64,000 bases of DNA from Glaciozyma antarctica PI12 (lineage: Eukaryota > Basidiomycota > Microbotryomycetes > Kriegeriales > Camptobasidiaceae), in NCBI GenBank assembly GCA_002917775.1, contig KZ627155.1, positions 1 to 64,000 of the forward strand, written 5' to 3'. Positions 11,733 through 22,169 of the stretch are shown here, piece by piece. The translations under genes and the position numbers were made by a program. Under the pieces are notes generated by a model. The model was not told the DNA's origin. It made no database searches and saw only the letters and a list, made by a program, of their open reading frames with translations. Position 1 is the stretch's first letter; the number at the start of each line of letters is the position of its first letter.

Positions 11733-12138
11733 GCTTTTTCTGAGCGTCTTTGAACGTGAGAGGAGAGAGTTCCGCCGGGAAAGGTGTGAGGTCGTTGGCT
11801 TCGCAATCTCGCTGCCCCTCGCTCGGCTTTCTCGTACGCTGCGTCTTCCCCCGCCGCAAAGGCGCGACTATCTGCGAGAGGAGCAAACACCGCTAGTTCA
11901 CTCTCTAAATCAAGTGGAACGCTGGTGATTCTGGACAACGTCGAGTCGCTTCGACGCTCCTCCCGGGGAGGCTCCGTTTCTTTCTCCCTTTTCTCACCCA
12001 CCACTTCTTGGCGCTCGCGACTCGAGCTTGGAGCAGTCTTTCGCGAAACCTCGACCACCTCCCGCGCTGCCCGGCACCAGGCAACAGCGAGCCTCCTTCC
12101 CGCGTCCCCGACTGGGAGCGTCGCTCGTCCGTTCAGCG
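11733..12138. other. Intergenic spacer before Myb/SANT gene
   Basis: This is a 406 bp spacer between two genes on the plus strand. It contains no convincing frame. An upstream ATG at 12028 is in frame with the next gene, but its codons are poorer than those after 12139. Confidence 0.5.
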
Positions 12139-13326
12139 ATGTCGGACGAGGCGCTTGACACACCTCCTCCTCACTCCGCTACCCCAAGCCAGATTACCAC
12201 TTCCTCTCCTCCACCTCACGACACCGATTCCCTCCTCATCAAGCTCGTCCCGCCCCATGGTCTCGACCGCTGGATCGAGGTTGCGTCTCTCCTTCCCGGA
12301 GGACTCTCAGCTTCAGAGGTACAGGCGGAATGGGGGAAACTCAAGTGTATACGAGGTGCGTGAAGCTCTGGGAGAACCGAGCTGACGAGCGGTGGGGACA
12401 GACGAGCCTGGAGAGTGGGACGGGGGAGAGGGATGGAGTGCAGACGAGGACGCTCTGCTTGTGAGCTTGATGCTGAGGGGGATGGGGAGGAAAGGATGGG
12501 ATCCGGTGTCCGGGAAGGTAGGGAGGCCTGCAGGCAGCTGCGAACGACGCTGGTGCGACGTGCTGAAGGAGGAGCACGGTGATCTCCCTCCCTCTCTCGA
12601 GCACTGAGCCAAGCTGAGCCGAATGCAGTTCCTCTCCCTACTCCCACTTTTCTCAAACCCACCCTTCACCGCCGACATTCGCTCAACCCGCACTCCGCCA
12701 CCAACCGCCCTACCCTTTCTCCCTCCTCCGGCCGCGTTCGTACGCTCTCCCCCGCTCCACTCGGCTCCTCCCCACTCCCTTCGCGTATTCTCCGCTCCTC
12801 CCCGCTCCCTGGTCGAAGGACGCAGCAAGCCGGCCCGCTCCCCCGCTCGCCTCCTGCAAAGAGGGGGCGGACGCTCCCCTGCGATTGCTCCCCTCCGAAA
12901 CGCCGTCGAGCCGCTCCTCCGCCTCCTCCCGCACTCCCCATAGCGGAGACCAGGCCGGAGCGAATGGGCCGCCTGTTGGAGCCGGCCCTGGAGGCGGTGA
13001 GGAATTTCTTGAAGGCGAGCGAGGAGGCGGGAGGGAAAGGGGGAGTCGCTTGTGGATGTGTGAGCATGAATGTGATGCCGATTTCTTGGAGGTCAGAGGT
13101 CGCAAAGAGCGACGAAAAAGAGATGATGCGTCGCTGTGAGAGCAGGGGAATGAGCGACAGCAAAGAGCAGGCACGCGACGAGAGAGTTTCGTCAGCAGCA
13201 CGAGTCGCTCGATGGCTGTGGAGTGGGCGGGGTATCGATTGCGATAACGAGGAAAATAAATGGGTACGACTACGAACTTTGTCAGCGAGCTCTTCGCACG
13301 ACGAAACGAAGCGCCAACGCACCTAA
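12139..13326 (+). CDS. Myb/SANT-like domain protein with basic proline-rich tail
   Basis: The start MSDEALDTPPPHS is followed by a short helical stretch (LVPPHGLDRWIEVASLLPGG). A Myb/SANT-like repeat comes next: WSADEDALLVSLMLRGMGRK, then W, GR, and SCERRWCDVL. This has the usual spaced tryptophans and the Arg-Ser/Cys-Arg-Trp end. Introns are 12356-12401 and 12579-12628. After the second intron a single open frame runs to 13326. It is Pro/Ser/Arg-rich, with basic clusters such as SPPKRRRAAPPPPPA, then a helix RLLEPALEAVRNFLKASEEA. The spliced length is a whole number of codons (364 with stop). If the second intron were not removed, the protein would stop at 12607 with the Myb repeat alone. 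The last 80 residues have weaker coding bias, so the 3' end is tentative. A nuclear DNA-binding role is inferred. Confidence 0.6.
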
Positions 13327-14371
13327 GAGAACACGATCAAAATGAGAAGAAGGGTGAGTACGGCGATGAGAATGAGGATAAACCAGGATGAAGGAGAGCC
13401 TGTGGTGCGAGGTGTCAAGGAGTGTGCGACGACGGAAGCGCAGCGAACGCACTCTGATTCTCGCGGATGAAGCCTTGCATTCGCCGTTGGGCTTTCGCAA
13501 GTCGATCGGAAGTGCGATCAACGTGTCCATCCATCTCTCCGAGCATACTGCAACAAGCGTAAGTACACTTCGGGGGAAGGACGCGAAAGAGCGGAGCGTA
13601 CACATTCTGATCCAGCACTTCGCGCCCCATCACCTTTGCCTGCTCGCGAAGGAGGTCGACGGTGCCAGAGATGTCAGTGAGCGTTCGATCCTGCTGCTCA
13701 ATCAGAAGCTGCGAGGAGGAGTTAGCGACTGGGAGCGGCAGCAGGTGGGGAGCGCACAGATTGGTGCTGCATCTCGAACTCGTCGTTTGGATCTGCGGAG
13801 CCGTCGTCTTCCCCTGAGACGTCGCGGTACGCCGAGTTTGCAGAGAGGCGTGCGCGCGCGTCCAGCTGCGAAGAGAGTCAGCTCTCGACGTGAGGAACAC
13901 AGCGAGCTTCCACGTACGGGATCCACAGGGGCAGTCGAAGCGAGCGACCTGCGAATCGTCTGAACTCTCGCGTCAGCTTCCTCCTTCGTCCTCGTCGCGG
14001 AGTGGAGAACGCACTCCAATCTCCTTCTTCACGCGCTCCACGAACGCTCGCCGCTCTCGCACCTGTCCCTCCGCAATGCCAAGCCGGCTAGCTACTCCAC
14101 GCTCCTCGACGGCTTGCACGCTCTCGTCCAGCTCCTCGACGTCCACTTCGAGCGCCGATAGCGTAGCTTTGAGTTCTGATAAAGCCCAGGAGAGCTCCTC
14201 AGAGGAGGAGTGGGAGGAGCGAGGGACAGTGCGGAGGATGCGGTGGTACGACGAGTGGAGGGTGGAGAGAGAGTGGAGGGAGGTCTCGACTTCGCTGTGG
14301 GCGGAAGAAGTGAGCGTGAATTCGCTTTGATAGACGAATACGTACGCCTTGACCTCGAAGTAAGGATCCAT
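13323..14371 (-). CDS. TLG1: Qc-SNARE of the syntaxin-6/Tlg1 family
   Basis: Tlg1/syntaxin-6 proteins are SNAREs of the trans-Golgi and early endosome that drive retrograde vesicle fusion. The start MDPYFEVKAY is diagnostic for the family (MDPYFxVK). An N-terminal helical bundle follows (VETSLHSLSTLHSSYHRIL, LSELKATLSALEVDVEELD). The SNARE motif is LLIEQQDRTLTDISGTVDLL, then MGREVLDQN, an intron, and MLGEMDGHVDRTSDRLAKAQ. A single C-terminal membrane anchor (WFILILIAVLTLLLILIVFS) ends at the stop at 13323. Five or so introns of 50-80 bp are seen. Length is about 240 residues, as expected. It diverges from EMC2 across 214 bp. Its stop codon overlaps by three bases the predicted end of the plus-strand Myb-like gene. 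Confidence 0.9.
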
Positions 14372-14585
14372 GGTTGCTGAGCGCGTGGAGGTGACGAGGA
14401 GATGGCAGCAGGTCGAGGCGTTGTGGATCAAGTCGCGTTCTCAGCGCTTGAGCCCATACAACGCCGGTCTAGCAGCGAGTAGAGTAGCGTGAGAAAGGTC
14501 GAGTTGAGGCGTTCGAGGTGATGGTAGGAGAGAGAGGACCGTCGTCGCGACTCCCCTCGTGTTGACCTCAAACCACCACCTCGCC

Positions 14586-15846
14586 ATGCCCTCCTCAACC
14601 TCCGCTATCCTTACCAAGCTAGAGCACTATCGTATTCACACCATCCGCCAGCCAGAAGAGGTCGCAGCTCTTGGGCAGGTGCTTATCGAGCGGGGTTGGC
14701 TCTCGAGCGCTGGTGACGAGGGTGCGCGTTTCGGCGGTTGGAGCAGAGGGAAGAAGCTGACACACCTCTCCGGTACAGCCTGGACCTTCCTGGAGCAGGT
14801 GGCGGTGGCGGCGGCAGAGTGCGGCAACGTCGAGCTGGCAGAGGTGCGTCTCCCACGTCCGGATCGCGGCGAGGTGCTGATCTCGCTCCCAGACCTGTGC
14901 AGCACGGCTAGACGCGCGCTTCGCTGGATCTCCTCGTGTGAACGTGCTGCTGGGGACTATCATGGAGGCGCGAGGGTTGAATCTGGCGGCCAAGTCGTTC
15001 TACGAGAAGGCACTGGTGGAGAACGAGTCGGACCTGGTGAGTGGTGCTGCCTGTTCGGAGGAGCGTCGTGCGGCGGGGACGACTCAGTGACCTGGATGCC
15101 GGCCGATCACCCCGTCCGTACCCTCCTCGAGCTCTCGCTAACCCCAGTTCCCGCAGAGCATCCGCAAGCGCCTCATCTCCCTCCATCTCAACACTCCGGC
15201 ATCCTCCTCCTCCTCATCAAAAGCGAAAGCAGTCGTCACGTCCGGTGCCTCGTCAACAGCTCTCAGCCGAGAACGGGGACTCGAGATGCTCGTCGAGTAC
15301 CTCGACGCGGTCTACAACGACGCGGAGGGATGGGCAGAGCTTGCGAGCGTATATGCAAGCATGGGATTGTACGTTCTTCGCTTAAAGCACGCGGAGGCCA
15401 GCTGAATCCCGACCTGCAGATACGCGCAATCCCTCACCGCCCTCGCCCACCTCATCATTCTCGCGCCGCATAACCCTTATCACCTCCTTCAGCACGCCGA
15501 GACGGCCTACACCCTCGGCGACATTCCTCTGGCGTACAAGGAGATGCTGCGCGTTGTGGAGATGAGCGATGGAGTGGTTGGAGTGGGAGGGGTCGGGCGG
15601 AGGGCGGCGATGGGGGTCCAGCTCGTGAGTTCCGTTGCAGAGGTCGCTGTAGGAGAAGTGCTGATGCGGCTGCTGCAGTGCGTGGCGAGGCTAAAGGCCG
15701 GGGCGCAGGAAGGCGTTGATCCGGCGCTCAAGCCGAATAAGGTCGACCAGGTGGATCTGCTGGTGACGAAGCTCGTGCTGGATGCGTACAAGACACCGAA
15801 GGCGGTGGAGCGAGCAGTGGTAGAGTCGTGGATTGGGAGTGCGTAG
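14586..15846 (+). CDS. EMC2: ER membrane protein complex subunit 2 (TPR protein)
   Basis: EMC2 is a soluble, cytosolic TPR subunit of the ER membrane protein complex, which inserts tail-anchored and multi-pass membrane proteins. The start MPSSTSAILTKLEHYRIHT leads into TPR-type helices. After a first intron (GAG to ACC, near 14842-14896) comes RLDARFAGSPRVNVLLGTIM followed by EARGLNLAAKSFYEKALVEN. This is the family hallmark of the N-terminal TPR pair. Later, ERGLEMLVEYLDAVYNDAEG and WAELASVYASMGLYAQSLTA are followed by LAHLIILAPHNPYHLLQHAE, matching the best conserved EMC2 segment. The stop is at 15846. About 320 residues, five introns. No other EMC gene is nearby. Confidence 0.92.
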
Positions 15847-16093
15847 CTGAGGCGTGTATTCCGAGCTGAGGAACGTTGTCACCTGGGAACAAAGCTGAGA
15901 GTGAGAGCGTGGGCTGTCGAAGGCGAGCGAGCTGACCGTCAAACGCGTTGCTTGGCTGCGAGAATTACGTTCCGAGTCTGGAAGAAAGCGAGAAAGACGC
16001 AGAGATACGATCACATCGACTGCACAAATCGTCCATCTCGTTGCGAAGCTTCGGTCCCACAAACCAAGTACATCCTCGTCGTGTCTTCCCTCC

Positions 16094-17371
16094 TCAAAAG
16101 ATCGCATGAACCGCCTCGCTCGCCAGCGCCGCTCCCGTTCCGAATCCCACTCCTCCAGCGAACGCCGTTCCCATTCGTCCAGGAAGCTTGCTCTTCTTCT
16201 TTGGCGGGATAGGAGGTGGACCGCCGGGCGCCGCCGCAGCAGCTTGTGGAGGAGGGGGTTGGAAAGGCTGCTTTTCCGAAATGGAATGGTACGACGAGTA
16301 GGGTTGCTGCTGCTGTGGTGGAGGAGCGTGGAAGGACTGCGAGAGGCGTTAGGATACGGCTGGGGAGGAGAAGCGAGGACGCACCGAGGGCTGGCCGAAC
16401 GACTGGACGGAAGAAGCGTAGCTCGCAGCTCCAGAAGGAGGGAGAGGATAGCTCTGAGGAGATTCGATGCGTTCAACGTGCTGCGAAGAGATGGATGAGG
16501 TCAAGTTGGACGAATTGGCGAGAGAGGGCGCACGTTCGAGGGGAAGATCCCAGATTGTCCGTCTGCGAGCCCCAAAGTTAGCGGAGGAAACAAATAGAAC
16601 ACGTCTGAAGACGCACTGCAGGTACCAGACCACCAGTCTCCATTCGGCTCGTTGTCGATGGTGATCAAGTCACCTTTACGAAAGGGGAGATCATCGGGCT
16701 GCGACGTCGACCAGTCAGCGCTCTGAGCTCGGCAGGAGCGTCGGTAGCTGTTTAAATCCTGCGTGCCACGCTGCATCCGGTCTCGCCGAAGGAGGTGGTC
16801 GCCTAGGGGGAGCTGTGTACGGAGCTGCGAGGTCCTCAGCTGCCTGATGCGCTGGGCCCAGTACCACGCCTGGTTCCTCAGCGCACACACGCCCTGAGCC
16901 CCTCCCTCCGACCCCACTTCTGATGCGCTCAGCGGCGCGCTCCCGCTCCCCAACGACCTTGTAGCTCAGCACGAACGCGGCGCAGCTCCTCCCTCAGCTG
17001 ACACTCCCCGGAGCTCTCCAGAGTCCTCCTGCTTCCGTTGAGGCGCCTCTAAGACTCACTTGAGTTCTCTCGTAGTCCCACACAGCCCGGCACATTGCCC
17101 CTCCTCCTCCTGACCGAGCTGCCCCAGGCATCACCGACCCCGCCGTCGAGGCGGCGATCGATGAGCCAGATGGTTGGAGGCGGAGAGGCGGTGGGGGAAG
17201 GAAGGACTGCTCGGCACGGAACTGCTGTGGCGGGGCTGCTGAGGTGGGGATGACCTTCGAGAGGATGAGGTCGAGGTCAGCTTTCGAGAGAAAGGCCCGG
17301 CTCTGGAGGAATTTGAGGTCGTCCGTGAGGCGAGCGAGGATGTGCTGTAGGTAGGGGTCTGGCTGGGCCAT
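16094..17371 (-). CDS. LSB1: LSB1/PIN3-type SH3 domain protein
   Basis: This family (yeast Lsb1, Lsb2/Pin3) binds the actin nucleation promoter Las17/WASP through an SH3 domain. The start MAQPDPYLQHILARLTDDLK is the helical N-terminal segment. The SH3 domain is CRAVWDYERTQ, then PDDLPFRKGDLITIDNEPNG, DWWSGTC and GQSGIFPSNVRP, with all the ALYDY, WW and FPSN landmarks. A Gln/Pro/Tyr-rich linker follows (PPPQQQQPYSSYHS). The family C-terminus GMGTAFAGGVGFGTGAAL-type Gly/Ala tail ends SEAVHAIF at 16094. Inside the SH3 domain, one intron (16699-17059) is 361 bp, five to six times the local norm. The others are short. Tail-to-tail with EMC2. Confidence 0.85.
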
Positions 17372-17717
17372 GCTGGAGAAAGGTGGACGTGTGGTAGGAG
17401 GGCAAGACGCCTCCCTCGAAGCTCGAAGGATGTTCGGCCTGAGGTTGCGCGCGGTCTCCCTCTGCTCTCTTCACGGAGTCGTAGAAGGCCTCTCTTATCT
17501 CACAGTAATCTCATCGGCTTCGTACCCTGAAACTGCCAAACGTGCGAAAAAAGAAGACGACGGCGAGCATTCTTCATCTCGGCGAACGAGCGGCAGTTCT
17601 CCTCGACGAAGCCTCGACTGATCCTCCCGAGCCAGAACAACGACGGATGCGCACTCATTTCAAGCTCTAAAGGAAGAAGACGAGAGGGCGAGCGTGTATC
17701 TGTCCGCCCTACAAAGT

Positions 17718-19632
17718 GAGATGGTGGACGAGCTCCTCGTCGGTGGCGCTTCCGCGAAAGAACATTGCAAGGGGGGCGAGAACGGGGAGGAATAGGTGAG
17801 ACGTGAGCGACCGTGGTGTTCAGCAGAGGAACGCTGAGCTTCGGCTGGTCGCGAGAGAGAATAAACATCCCGCAGAGTCCTTGAGCAGGAGCGAAGCAGA
17901 TCCTCGACCGCCACCTCCGTGAGTAGACCCAGCTCAACGTGGAAAGCGTGCTCAGTTGCAAAGAAGAACAATAACTGCAAGGCGTCATCAGCAGAAGTCG
18001 AAGCGAGAGAGTCGGCAACGACGTACCAAAAAGCGTATCAGGGCGTCGACCTCCCTCCTCCTTCCTCCAGTCCCTCAAAATGCGCCTGAAACGCTTTCAG
18101 AGCCTGCATGGCTACGTCGAGTCCGGCGAAGGGGTCTCGGCGCTGCGGTGGGCCAGCGTCCAGCTCCATCTCCGCCAGCTCTGCGTCCTCCGCAATCTCC
18201 ACCTCTGCTTCCACTCGCTCATGCTCCGTCTCGGGCGCATCGAAAAAAGTGCGGACCAGCAAAAGCGTCTTGTTCCATCCAGCTTCGTCGGAACCTGAGC
18301 GTCAAGGAAGCGCCAGCTGCCACTCAGCCGAAAAGACTCACCGAGACCGTGGAGCGCCCGCATGTTGCGGAAGGCGTACGCTCTCCTCGAATACTCCTGC
18401 ACCTCCCTCTCCCCACCACTCATCTTCATCCTCTCGGCACTGTCTCTTGCCTCCACCCCGTCCCTTGCAAGGACCAGCAAAGCCTGCTCCTCCTCCAGCG
18501 TCCAAGGTGAACCGCGCACAGAAGCGAACAGAGTCTTTTCCGTGTGGCGATGAAGTTTCCACACCTTCTTCTCCTTTGCGTAGGGGGTTGTTTTGGTTGA
18601 TTTGGGCTTGTAGAGAAGTGCTGTCGCTGCGAGAGCCGAGGAGAGTGTCGGGGTTGAGGAGGGGAGGGTGACGGGAGAGTTGGGAGTGGGCGAGGAAGCG
18701 GAGTTGGAAGGGACGGTGGATACGTCGAGTGTTCCGGCAAGGAGATGCGGATGAGGGGGAAGGTGAGAGGTGCTCGCGGAGGGTGTCGGCTGAGAGCCTC
18801 GCGAGGATGGGGGTCACGGCAGCTGTGCAAGAGATCCTGGTCAGCTTCACCTTCCTCCTCCGATACCTGCAATCACGCCCCCCAATTCGCCTTCTTTGCC
18901 TTGACGCGCTTCAGAAATGCCCACCGTGCCTCGCACGCCGTCGAGCTCCGCTCCAGCAGCATCTCCCCAGCCACAAGCCCCCACACGAACAGCAGCTCCT
19001 TCCCAGTCGTGACAAGCTTTGAAAGCTCCTCGTGATGCAGCATAAACACCCTCCGAAGCTGATTGTCCGCCGCTCGAGTCCAACCCAGGTCCTCACGAGA
19101 AGGGGGAGGTCGGGAACGCTCGAGGAGGAGGTAGGCAGCTCGTGCCGCGGATTCAGCTGCACGCCGTACGCTCTTGTTATCCCCTGTCCATCGGTTGCGA
19201 GGGTCGTCGGGGTCGTTGGGTTTGGCGGGGCGTTGGTACGGATGGGACGGCGCGCTTGCGGCTGGGCGTGCTGGAGGGGGATGGCGAGGGGAAGGAGGGG
19301 AGTGGGGCGGTCCTGCGCTTGCCTCTGTGGAGCGGACGTTAGCGGGAGCCTCCGTCTTGCAGGGAGAGAGGGTTAGAACGCGACCAAGCTACAGAAGGCG
19401 CGAATGCTGAAGGCTGCCGGTACTCGCGTTCGGGAAGCGATTGCGCTGTGTGTAGATCCTGGTGAGCAAAGGAAGCTTGTAGGGAGGAGTGGGGCGCACG
19501 GGGAGGTGGGTAGGGAGGAGGGAAGCGCGGAGGTTGCTGGTAGTGTTGCGGGTAGGAGAGCTGTGGAGGTCCGTAGGGTTGCGAGAGGGGCGGGTACGGA
19601 CTCCCCTGAGGATAAGGCCTATGTGGATCCAT
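17718..19632 (-). pseudogene. Myb/SANT-like gene with broken reading frame
   Basis: The start MDPHRPYPQGSPYPPLSQPY leads a Tyr/Pro/Gln-rich region, an intron near 19338-19392, and a long exon. That exon has a Myb/SANT-like repeat: LGWTRAADNQLRRVFMLHHE, LLFVWGLVAGEML, then RSSTACEARWAFLKRVK. A second possible repeat begins SPWTLEEEQALLVLARDG (about 18500). Further on are a Glu-rich linker (VEAEVEIAEDAELAEMELDA), FAGLDVAMQALKAFQAHFEG and helical segments (FFFATEHAFHVELGLLTEVA). The last good frame ends with MFFRGSATDEELVHHLTL at 17718. At three places (about 18850-18760, 18045 and 17880-17800) the good-codon frame continues only in another frame, with no acceptable intron between. Either the gene is decaying or the sequence has small indels. 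I do not recognise the full-length family. Confidence 0.45.
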
Positions 19633-19782
19633 TCAAATGGTGGGGAGACAGCTCGAATCGTCGGAGGCAAGCGACGTTGGCGAAAGGAGAAGCTGGACGA
19701 GCGTCGCGAGCGAAGTCCTCTTCCTCGAATTCCTCGCCTCGCTCGGCTGCTTGCAGTCTCGACTCAATATCGACCGCCTGTA

Positions 19783-21072
19783 TTACACTCTGACTCTACT
19801 CCTCAGCAAGTCTCCCACGCACGCCGTAATATAATCTGGTTCATGCTCCGTCGGCAGTCCCACCAGATCGTTCGTCGTCGAGCTCCCTGCCGTCCTCGAA
19901 TCAGCTTCCCTTCGCGCATTGGAAGAGACGTAAGCGGACCTGTGAGCACTAGAAGCGTCGATATCCCACCGCGCTTTCCAAAGAGGACGTCCGTTTCGAG
20001 GCGATCGCCCACCATGACCGTTTTTGAGGGATCGAAATTGAGACTGTGCGAAGAATGAGATGGGTGCGATGTTGATAGCGGAGAAGACGTACGCTTCCTG
20101 TATGATATCGAGGAGGGGTTGATGAGGCTTGCCGACTATAATAGGTACGAGGCCTTTCCGAGCGTTGAAGAGGACCGATGCCATCGCTCCCTCGCCTGTC
20201 GTTGGCCCCGACGTTAGCAATCTTCTGAGATAACTCTCAAGCGAGTGAGGCGTACCGGGACAGCTTCCACCGGGAATAAGGACGTTGGCGTCGTCGTTCG
20301 TGAGCACGAGCTTGCAATGCGGATTCGTCGCGATGTAGTTCCAAGCTTTGCTCAGCATCCTGTAGTTGACTTCGCGCACGGTGAGTAGATCAGCAAAATT
20401 CTAAAGAGAGGGAAAGGGAGGACGCACGTCGCATCTGAAAGGAGAAAAGGACGACACCTATGCTCTGGTCGGGAACGATGTCGGAAAAGTCTTGGTACGG
20501 CATATCCTCGTGGTCTTCTGGATCCTGTACCCGCGCATCAGCTCCCTCTTCCTATCCTAGCCGCAAAGCGAACTCACACTCCCTCCACTCCAAGCCAACC
20601 CCTCGGCATGCAACTCCTCCTCCAACCCTTGCTGCCCAACGACGTAGATCCCCTGCATCCCCGCCCCCAGCTCTGGCAGCACATGCGTCTTTAGGTAGCT
20701 GGCGCTCGCGCTCCCACACGTAAAGATCTCCTCGAGAGAGACCGCCAGGCCGAGAGCTGTAAACTTGGCGAGGTATCCTTGCCGGCTCTTGGTCGCGTTG
20801 TTGGTGACGAAGCAGACGCGCTTCTTGAGGAAACGAAGGTGGGAAAGCGTCTCGGCGATGTGTGGAGTGCTGTGCGTGGTGGTCAGCTGGGAGAAGCGTT
20901 CGAGCGAAGCGCGTGAGGAGCTCGATCCCCAGCAGCGCCGCACCAGCTGAACTCACAGCTCATCTCCCAGAGGCCCGCCCCAAATAACGCCGTCGCAATC
21001 GAACAAGAAGGTCTCGAACCGATCCACGAGGGCGACGTAGTGGTGTTCCTCGCTCAGGTAGAGTGGCGCCAT
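19783..21072 (-). CDS. PHO13: PHO13/PGP-type HAD phosphatase
   Basis: This is a HAD-superfamily (C2a cap) phosphatase of the 4-nitrophenylphosphatase/phosphoglycolate phosphatase family. These enzymes remove 2-phosphoglycolate and related side products in the cytosol. The start is [20 protein letters not shown]. Motif [13 protein letters not shown] has the nucleophile and acid aspartates. Motif II is [19 protein letters not shown]. The cap region includes [10 protein letters not shown] and [15 protein letters not shown]. Motif III lysine lies in [18 protein letters not shown]. Motif IV is [18 protein letters not shown]. The last intron joins LLVLTG to [20 protein letters not shown], ending at 19783. 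All catalytic residues are present, so an active enzyme is expected. About 310 residues, seven or so introns. It faces a glyoxylate-reductase-type gene across 1.1 kb. Confidence 0.92.
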
Positions 21073-22169
21073 GGCCGAGGATGGTTCGGAGAGGAGAGCG
21101 TGCGGTTGCCCGGCGGTGGGCTGAGATGAAGGCGGTTGGAGAGACGCTGGTGTTAAAGAGTGTGGTAGCTGTTGTGGGCTGTTGTGCTGTGCTGAGTGCG
21201 TTGGGGGAGGAGGAAGAAGGTGACTCAGGAGAGGAGTTCGAACGCGGCGAGGCGAACGCTTGTTCCCCTTCCACCACACCCGCCCTGGCTGCCGAACCGA
21301 CTCTGCTTGAGCTCTGCTGAGCAAAGACAGGCCTGAAGACGCCGACGACGCACCAACTGCTCTCAGCCGACTCCGACTCGATTCCTCGAGGAGGCTCTCC
21401 CGATTCTTCCGCTTCATCCGAGCTCTCTGCACCACGCCGTCGCGCCTTTGACTAGCCAAAAGTTTTTGCTGGAACCGGCACAGTCTTTGGTGACCCGGCA
21501 CGTCTTGCTGGCGGTGGAACCTCGCTGCCGAGCTCCAACTTTCTCCTGCTCCAAGCCAACGTCGTCGACGGCCGGCAAGCTTGCCTGCTCGCTCCTCACT
21601 TCCGCCTGGCTGTGTGGACTTCGAAAACGGAGCAACGGCGGCAAGCAGGACTCCCCCAAGCACGCGTTGCCCACTCGATTCCCCACGCTGGTCGAGAGTC
21701 ACGCGAACGCGTACGCGCTGTGGCGATTTCCTCCGTCTGCTGGACGTGGTAAGCTTGATAATAACCTCTGCTTGCGCTGCACTGAAAGGGACTCGATTCT
21801 CGCGCAGATTGGGCTTGAACGCGCGTGAAGAATCCACATTGAAGCCGCAGTTTGTGCGAGGTGAAGCTCCACTGCTTCTTCTCGTGCTTCAATCTGGCAC
21901 AACATCGAACCCAGCCTATTCGTGTCTCTTTCGACTGGAGAACTGCCACCAGCACCACAAACGCGCGTCCACTTGAGCGGCAAGCGGAGCAGCGGGCCGA
22001 GCACTTGTCCACGTTCCTTCCTCCTGTCTCTTCCGCTGTCCCTTCCCTCCTCCCTCCTCCCTCCTCCCTCCTCCCCTCCTCCCTCCTGTCGAACATCTTC
22101 CAGAGCTCCCAGTAAGCTCCTCTCCTACCGCCGCAGCCGTGCAGCCCCCTGACGCCTCCTCCAACAGCC
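21073..22169. promoter_or_regulatory. Long divergent spacer, PHO13 / 2-hydroxyacid dehydrogenase
   Basis: This is a 1.1 kb spacer between two divergent starts, one of the longest in the window. Several frames stay open but none shows the local codon bias or a recognisable product. Just before the dehydrogenase start (about 22041-22090) lies a polypyrimidine TCC tract. Both promoters must lie here. Confidence 0.55.
22041..22090. repeat. TCC/CCT polypyrimidine tract
   Basis: A nearly pure run of CCTCCCTCCT-type units covers about 50 bp, ending some 80 bp before the dehydrogenase start codon. It is a low-complexity promoter-proximal tract. Confidence 0.85.

Noticed and set aside
16930-16985. 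TAGCTCAG-type sequence like a tRNA D-arm within the long LSB1-like intron
   Set aside because: No B-box or cloverleaf follows at the right distance.
22041-22090. Polypyrimidine tract as a CRISPR or satellite array
   Set aside because: It is a simple TCC run of about 50 bp without spacers, common in promoters of GC-rich fungi.
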